From a bacterium (GTDB lineage Bacteria; Patescibacteriota; Saccharimonadia; Saccharimonadales; UBA4665): a stretch of DNA of 18,443 bases. The DNA is taken from the NCBI GenBank assembly GCA_021846795.1, contig JAJZWG010000009.1:1-18443 (forward strand). The letters are read 5' to 3'. A program made the position numbers and the translations under genes. Of this stretch, positions 15,149-18,443 are shown piece after piece (position 1 is the stretch's first letter; each line of letters opens with the position of its first letter). The notes beneath the pieces are model-generated. The model searched no databases and had not been told where the DNA came from. It saw only the letters and a program-made list of their open reading frames with translations.

Positions 15149-16597
15149 TTACATATCGACTAGCGAACTTATAGTTAGAATTCCTGGGTCTGCCATATAG
15201 CGCTCCAGCTCAATGTTGAGTGATTGTGATAGCTGGCAAAGACCACTGCTGGTTGGCCAGCCGCCATACTCTGCGAGTGATCCGGTTTCTAAGCCATACA
15301 GCATCAGTCCGGGGTTTCGCCTATCGACAATGTGCCAAGCTACGGCCGCCAGTTGCTGTGGTGTCTTACGCTGGAAGAGGCGATACTTAATCTGTATCAG
15401 CCAATCCAGAATATAGTGAGCGACTTGCCTTGGAGTAGCAAAATCAGTCGGTGGAGGCAGGTCTATGTTGTGTTCTTTGTAAAAATTTATCATCTTCTTG
15501 TCGGCAGGTATGAAAAACTTAGTAATTACTTCGTCCGCCTCCGAGTGGCTAGCAGCAAAACATTCCAGCAAGGGAACAAGTTCAATGAGTGTTCGTTTTG
15601 TACGCCAAGCCTCATCAAGCGCAGCACAGCTGATTATCCTAGAGAATGGCTTACTATTCGCCGTTAGTATAACTGCATTATTATCCATCGTCTGTATGGC
15701 TCTGGCAATTTTATCGCCTCTTAGAACGAGCGCAGCCTGGGACTCCTCGTATTTTGCCCATATATCACCGTTTACTTCCATGAGTACTTTATTAGCCAAC
15801 CACTCTGGGTGAGTCGACCGAGACAATCTGATAATTTGCGTGCTGTATTTAGTATCGACGGCATTGTCAGCCAAGGCTTGTTTGAGTAGCTTGATCGATA
15901 GCTTTTCCTGCCCAGCGAGCAACTCCCGCGCGCGCTGCCAGTCATCACACACGATAAAGTCCTCTACATAATCTTTCCAAACTTCTCGTGTATAGGAAGC
16001 TTCCTCAGGTTCATCGTCTTCCTCAACGCCCGCCTGTTCTGCGTAGCAGGGAATGTTCAATTGTACCATCCGCTCCAGATAGTTGAGTCGCTCCCAAAGC
16101 CGATGGCTCAGCATAGTTTCATGCCAGGTCATCACCAAAGATTTGTAGACCGATGGGCTAGCTGTATCGACATACAATGGAATGGTTTGGGGTTCGTGTT
16201 TTTTGATTAGTTTTTCCAGTTTGTGCAGGAACTCTATGGGCTCAGAATCATCGCTCAAAAATCTTGAGTAATTTTGACTCAGCATTCGGGCATTCTGGCG
16301 GACTTTGCCACTGTTATGCTGCAAACCCACGAATACCAACTTATTGAGAGCGGACTTATGATTCTTGGCGGTGTTTGTCCAGACGGCCAAATTGACAAGC
16401 CTTATTACGATATCAAATCGTGATGCATCGTCTAAATATTGCCGATAGTCAGCCGTTTTATCAAAAATAACTCGTGCTAAAACTTCAGGCATTCGGTACT
16501 TATAATTTTTGCTTGTGTCTCGCAGCGCAAGCTGCGCTGTTGCCAGATCCTCGGCAATCACAACGTCAACCAGGGATCGTGCTTCTGATAACTTCAT
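15149..16597 (-). CDS. Unrecognised 482-residue, mainly helical protein carried by the element
   Basis: I do not recognise a family. The sequence has no signal peptide and no transmembrane segment and looks soluble and largely alpha-helical, with repeated Leu/Ala-rich amphipathic stretches in the first 130 residues that resemble HEAT/TPR-type packing. An acidic patch (EEDDEPEE, about 194-201) separates the halves. The C-terminal part is rich in Trp, Pro and Gly (GLMLYGLETGSLAEYGGWPT) and looks like a compact separate domain. No nucleotide-binding or nuclease motif is visible. The ATG at 16597 overlaps the stop of a 23-residue ORF (ATGA) and has no good ribosome site of its own, so it should be translated by coupling. 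It lies downstream of a phosphoesterase in one unit, suggesting joint function. Codon use is more GC-rich than the core genes. Confidence 0.8.
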   Translation of the reverse strand: MKLSEARSLVDVVIAEDLATAQLALRDTSKNYKYRMPEVLARVIFDKTADYRQYLDDASRFDIVIRLVNLAVWTNTAKNHKSALNKLVFVGLQHNSGKVRQNARMLSQNYSRFLSDDSEPIEFLHKLEKLIKKHEPQTIPLYVDTASPSVYKSLVMTWHETMLSHRLWERLNYLERMVQLNIPCYAEQAGVEEDDEPEEASYTREVWKDYVEDFIVCDDWQRARELLAGQEKLSIKLLKQALADNAVDTKYSTQIIRLSRSTHPEWLANKVLMEVNGDIWAKYEESQAALVLRGDKIARAIQTMDNNAVILTANSKPFSRIISCAALDEAWRTKRTLIELVPLLECFAASHSEADEVITKFFIPADKKMINFYKEHNIDLPPPTDFATPRQVAHYILDWLIQIKYRLFQRKTPQQLAAVAWHIVDRRNPGLMLYGLETGSLAEYGGWPTSSGLCQLSQSLNIELERYMADPGILTISSLVDM

Positions 16598-16665
16598 GCC
16601 CCAGCCGTCAATCTGCCATCAAGCTGGGTGCCTCGAATTGCGACGTTGATTGCTTTAGTATTCAT
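16594..16665 (-). CDS. 23-residue ORF coupling the phosphoesterase and 482-residue genes
   Basis: Starts at an ATG with AAGGA 7 nt upstream, the only clear Shine-Dalgarno in this unit, and ends in TGA overlapping the next gene's ATG. Sequence core: INVAIRGTQLDGRL. An in-frame ATG at 16680 would add five residues and begin 1 nt after the phosphoesterase stop. It may be a real micropeptide or simply a ribosome-loading leader for the large gene. No family recognised. Confidence 0.5.
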   Translation of the reverse strand: MNTKAINVAIRGTQLDGRLTAGA

Positions 16666-16681
16666 TAACGAATCCTTCATG

Positions 16682-17320
16682 TTATTCCAGATATAGCTTA
16701 GAGATTTTTATGCCATCAATAATTTGCAGCACCGATCCATCGCCAATCGGGGTACCGTCTGGCATCGTAGAGAACGTATCAATACACCACACTCCATGCT
16801 TAACTTCATAACAAGTATCGGAAGGGGTGTGTCCAAATACTTGAGGTATATTTTTGTATGTACTGCCGCTAGGCCGCGCCCAAATAGGGCTCATGTTATT
16901 CCATAGGCCGGCTACATCTTCCACGCCAGACCACTCATTGGCTATGCCAGCGTGAGAATAAGTAACGCGATCAATTTCGGCAATAACAGGCAAGCCAGTA
17001 AGCCACTCTTTCAGGTTTTTATTTTCTTGAGCATCGATTAAAACTTGTGTCATGGGGTTATAACCAGTTTGCAATGAAGGTGTGTTGTTAACATATATGT
17101 AGTCGTGATTACCTGTAACGAGCTCGACCTTACCTTGGTTTTTAGTCTGCAGATCTTTTAGAATATTCCAGATGTTTAGGGTATCCTGCGGAGTGACATT
17201 AAAGTCGTCTGCATAATCACCACAGAAAATAACCTTATCGTAGTCGTTGATAACTTTAACAACTTTCTCAATAATCCAGATTTTCGTGTGGATGTCACCA
17301 ATTGCAAGTATTTTTCCCAT
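16682..17320 (-). CDS. Calcineurin-like metallophosphoesterase
   Basis: A 212-residue two-metal phosphatase with all core motifs: GDIH (residues 8-11), GDYADD (about 34-39), GNHD (about 70-73), a His in YSHAG (about 125) and FGHTP (about 162-166). The order and the final GHTP-x-WCIDT pattern match the PPP/ApaH-like branch, acting on phosphoproteins or dinucleoside polyphosphates such as Ap4A; these cannot be told apart here. No membrane segment. The ATG at 17320 lies 6 nt after a TATACT box. It is first gene of a three-ORF unit with the micro-ORF and the 482-residue protein. As cargo of a mobile element it may act on a nucleotide alarm or on a phosphorylated host target; this is inference. 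Confidence 0.88.
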   Translation of the reverse strand: MGKILAIGDIHTKIWIIEKVVKVINDYDKVIFCGDYADDFNVTPQDTLNIWNILKDLQTKNQGKVELVTGNHDYIYVNNTPSLQTGYNPMTQVLIDAQENKNLKEWLTGLPVIAEIDRVTYSHAGIANEWSGVEDVAGLWNNMSPIWARPSGSTYKNIPQVFGHTPSDTCYEVKHGVWCIDTFSTMPDGTPIGDGSVLQIIDGIKISKLYLE

Positions 17321-17326
17321 ACCTAA

Positions 17327-17332
17327 AGTATA
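17327..17332 (-). promoter_or_regulatory. Possible -10 box of the phosphoesterase unit
   Basis: Minus-strand TATACT followed by 6 nt and the ATG at 17320. No clear -35. The spacing matches the leaderless-type starts of the core genes. Confidence 0.5.
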
Positions 17333-17348
17333 TCCTATAGATCACTAG

Positions 17349-17696
17349 TTACGCCTGCTCGTGCAGTTTGCGAATACGTTCATGTACCGATTCTTGATAT
17401 TGCGCAGGGTTTTGCATCTGGTGATAGGCACGAACAGCAATTACCTCAAAACGATCGTCATCCACAAGATACACAATCGCTACCTTATGATTTTCCATCT
17501 GAACTTTGCGCACGTCCGGATCATCTTTAAACACGGCATTGGCTCGTGGTAAGTTTTGTAGGTTAGCTACAGTTGCCATAGCTTCATCAAAAAACTTCAC
17601 CGCCGATTCAGCATCCACTAGTTCTTCATAAAATGCCATTAGCTCGGCAATATCGTTCTCGGCATCTTCCGTAAGATTGATGCTATACTTTTGCAC
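17349..17696 (-). CDS. RelE/ParE-superfamily toxin
   Basis: A 115-residue type II toxin. Typical features: YSINLTEDAENDIAELMAFY at the N-terminus (ParE helix 1, with the T-x-x-A-x-x-D-I pattern), a middle basic strand VRKVQMENHKVAIVYLVDDD, and the ending VIAVRAYHQMQNP. ParE members poison gyrase and RelE members cut mRNA on the ribosome; sequence alone does not decide. The start is taken as GTG 17696, since AGGA lies 8 nt upstream inside the antitoxin gene; a TTG at 17702 is the alternative. It overlaps the antitoxin by 14 nt, the usual antitoxin-first layout. Located at the right end of the element. Confidence 0.85.
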   Translation of the reverse strand: MQKYSINLTEDAENDIAELMAFYEELVDAESAVKFFDEAMATVANLQNLPRANAVFKDDPDVRKVQMENHKVAIVYLVDDDRFEVIAVRAYHQMQNPAQYQESVHERIRKLHEQA

Positions 17697-17850
17697 CAGC
17701 AAGTTCCTGATATTTCTTTAGAATATCTTTCTTAGCTTGACTAAGCGATATACGGTTTTTAGGATTTTTGGCAAGTTTAATGCGTCGTTCCAGCTCAAGC
17801 CGGAACTCTTGGCTATTTTCATCTACGTTAATAACTTTACTATTACTCAT
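17683..17850 (-). CDS. Antitoxin partner of the RelE/ParE-type toxin
   Basis: A 55-residue, highly charged protein directly upstream of and overlapping the toxin gene. It begins with a short strand-like SKVINVD segment, then a long helix (EFRLELERRIKLAKN) and a second helix ending ELAGAKV, plausible as a dimerising DNA-binding N-terminus and a toxin-wrapping C-terminus. I cannot assign a named antitoxin family. The ATG at 17850 is preferred over an upstream start at 17874 because TATAAT lies 7 nt before it. The promoter position fits autoregulation, which is inferred from the class. Confidence 0.78.
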   Translation of the reverse strand: MSNSKVINVDENSQEFRLELERRIKLAKNPKNRISLSQAKKDILKKYQELAGAKV

Positions 17851-17857
17851 AGCTAAT

Positions 17858-17863
17858 ATTATA
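17858..17863 (-). promoter_or_regulatory. Promoter -10 of the toxin-antitoxin operon
   Basis: Minus-strand extended -10 TGATATAAT, 7 nt before the ATG at 17850, with no Shine-Dalgarno between. No clear -35, as is usual with an extended -10. Confidence 0.6.
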
Positions 17864-17870
17864 TCACATT

Positions 17871-18278
17871 TCATGTATAATTTAGAGCAAAATATTTGAC
17901 AAATAACAGGTGTAAGCTTAAGTAAAGTGAGCCTAAAATCAGGCGGTAATACTCGCTAGCTCGAATCCAGTCCCCGGAGCCAATTTGTACTTTTAGTATC
18001 AGAACCAACCCAGAGAAGGGCTTTAATAGATTGAGTTGAAGCCTTTTTTGGTTTAAAGTACAGTTCGCAAGTAACATTTGCAAAATCCTGTTCTTTTTGG
18101 CTGGTTGCGAACTTTCAAAGATTTCTTTAGCCCTTGAAGCCAGTCGTAACAGATACTCGCTGGTTGCAACAAAACTTTTATCGTTATTCGTAAATTCTAC
18201 CAGCTTACGGTCTAATTCGTCCATCTCAGCCTTGTACTTGGTTACATATTTGTCATAGTCAGCGACAGTAATTCTCCC
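17871..18278 (-). pseudogene. Degraded C-terminal end of a large serine recombinase
   Basis: The frame is open from after a TAG at 18279-18281 but has no upstream catalytic or zinc-ribbon domain. The readable part matches the end of large serine integrases: ITVADYDKYVTKYKAEMDEL (coiled-coil start), SEYLLRLASRAKEIFESSQP, then NCTLNQKRLQLNLLKPF. Further upstream the same frame reads ISLTEQI before the TAG and meets another stop soon after. Downstream, the frame runs through the tRNA-Asn fragment (reading GSGDWIRASE) and on to 17871, so the natural C-terminus was replaced at the att junction. It cannot be active. It lies outside the right att copy, so it probably belonged to a second element in tandem. 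Confidence 0.8.
17953..17982 (+). repeat. attR or internal att site: tRNA-Asn 3' end, direct repeat copy 2
   Basis: 17961-17982 is identical to the tRNA-Asn 3' end (T-loop position 55 to CCA); two mismatches occur in the 8 bp before it. The sequence upstream does not fold into a tRNA, so this is a fragment, not a gene. Confidence 0.85.
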
Positions 18279-18375
18279 CTATATCTGTTCTGTTAACGAT
18301 ATTTATTTTTTTACTTAGATAAAATTGCACTTCGGGATTAAATACGGGCTTAGTAAAACAAAATTCAAGTGCATT

Positions 18376-18443
18376 TTATACTGAAAGGGTGTAACCTATT
18401 TTTTTGGCCAATTCATGCGTCCACTTATCTAAGCGTTCTAACT
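18376..18443 (-). CDS. C-terminal end of an unidentified ORF (cut by window edge)
   Basis: The last 21 codons read LERLDKWTHELAKKIGYTLSV then stop (residues split here: the end is AKKIGYTLSV). The rest lies beyond the window, so no family can be given. The 97 nt between its stop and the recombinase remnant show no gene. Confidence 0.3.
   Translation of the reverse strand, partial: LERLDKWTHELAKKIGYTLSV

Larger units (their letters stand above)
14487..17982. mobile_element. Integrated genetic element at tRNA-Asn, without its own recombinase
   Basis: About 3.5 kb between two direct copies of the tRNA-Asn 3' end. Its base composition is visibly richer in GC than the AT-rich core to the left. 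Contents in order: structured non-coding leader, tRNA-Trp, -His and -Cys, an unrecognised 482-residue protein with an upstream 23-residue ORF and a phosphoesterase, then a toxin-antitoxin pair beside the right att copy. A toxin-antitoxin pair at an element end is common and favours retention. No integrase, transposase, replication or structural gene is inside, so mobility would need help in trans. The outline is inferred from repeats, composition and content. Confidence 0.72.

Noticed and set aside
15213..15812. Three overlapping plus-strand ORFs of 67-111 codons
   Set aside because: They are shadows of the 482-residue minus-strand gene, without starts or family signals.
17897..17925. TTGACA on the plus strand as a promoter facing the att fragment
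   Set aside because: The -10 at the right distance is poor (TAAGTA) and nothing downstream looks transcribed.
18019..18048. Plus-strand GGCTT...AAGCC hairpin followed by T6 as a terminator
   Set aside because: Only 5 bp with a 15-nt loop, lies within the recombinase remnant, and no plus-strand gene precedes it.
1..18443. CRISPR arrays, insertion sequences or rRNA genes
   Set aside because: No regularly spaced repeats, transposase motifs or rRNA segments were seen on either strand.

Overview
The window comes from a small, compact, AT-rich bacterial genome, most likely a Candidate Phyla Radiation (Patescibacteria) member. Saccharibacteria-like is a reasonable guess, but no taxonomic marker in the window proves it. 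Support: very tight packing with ATGA/TAATG overlaps and zero-length gaps, a short ATP synthase delta subunit, UGA used as a stop, and several first genes whose start codon sits 6 nt after a TATAAT box.

Region 1 (1-14.4 kb, AT-rich core). A UvrD-type helicase with a C-terminal PD-(D/E)XK nuclease domain runs in from the left edge. It converges on a minus-strand block: a complete F-type ATP synthase operon (AtpZ/AtpI-like, atpB, E, F, H, A, G, D, C) followed by an aquaporin. Divergent from the operon are glutaredoxin, a CobO-type ATP:corrinoid adenosyltransferase and a diacylglycerol-kinase-like lipid kinase. Then come a family 2 glycosyltransferase (minus), a membrane-anchored clan GH-A-like glycosidase, and smpB.

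Region 2 (14.4-18.0 kb, visibly more GC-rich). It starts at tRNA-Asn(GTT). The 3' end of this tRNA, from the T loop to CCA, is repeated exactly over 22 bp at 17961-17982 (28/30 over the longer match). The two copies bracket about 3.5 kb that reads as an integrated mobile element with no recombinase of its own. It carries a structured non-coding leader, a tRNA trio (Trp, His, Cys), a three-gene unit (calcineurin-like phosphoesterase, a 23-residue ORF, an unrecognised 482-residue protein) and a ParE/RelE-type toxin-antitoxin pair. tRNA-His and tRNA-Cys lack the usual D-loop GG and have G instead of U at T-loop position 55, while their stems stay paired.

Region 3 (18.0-18.4 kb). Directly beyond the second att copy lies the degraded C-terminal end of a large serine recombinase, its reading frame running into the tRNA fragment. 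This suggests a second, decayed element in tandem at the same tRNA.

How it fits together: the core genes cover energy conversion, redox, lipid/envelope and ribosome rescue. The tRNA-Asn gene next to smpB has served as an insertion hotspot. The most unusual material is the integrase-less element with its altered tRNAs and unknown gene pair, and the recurring TATAAT-N6-start signature of probable leaderless transcription.
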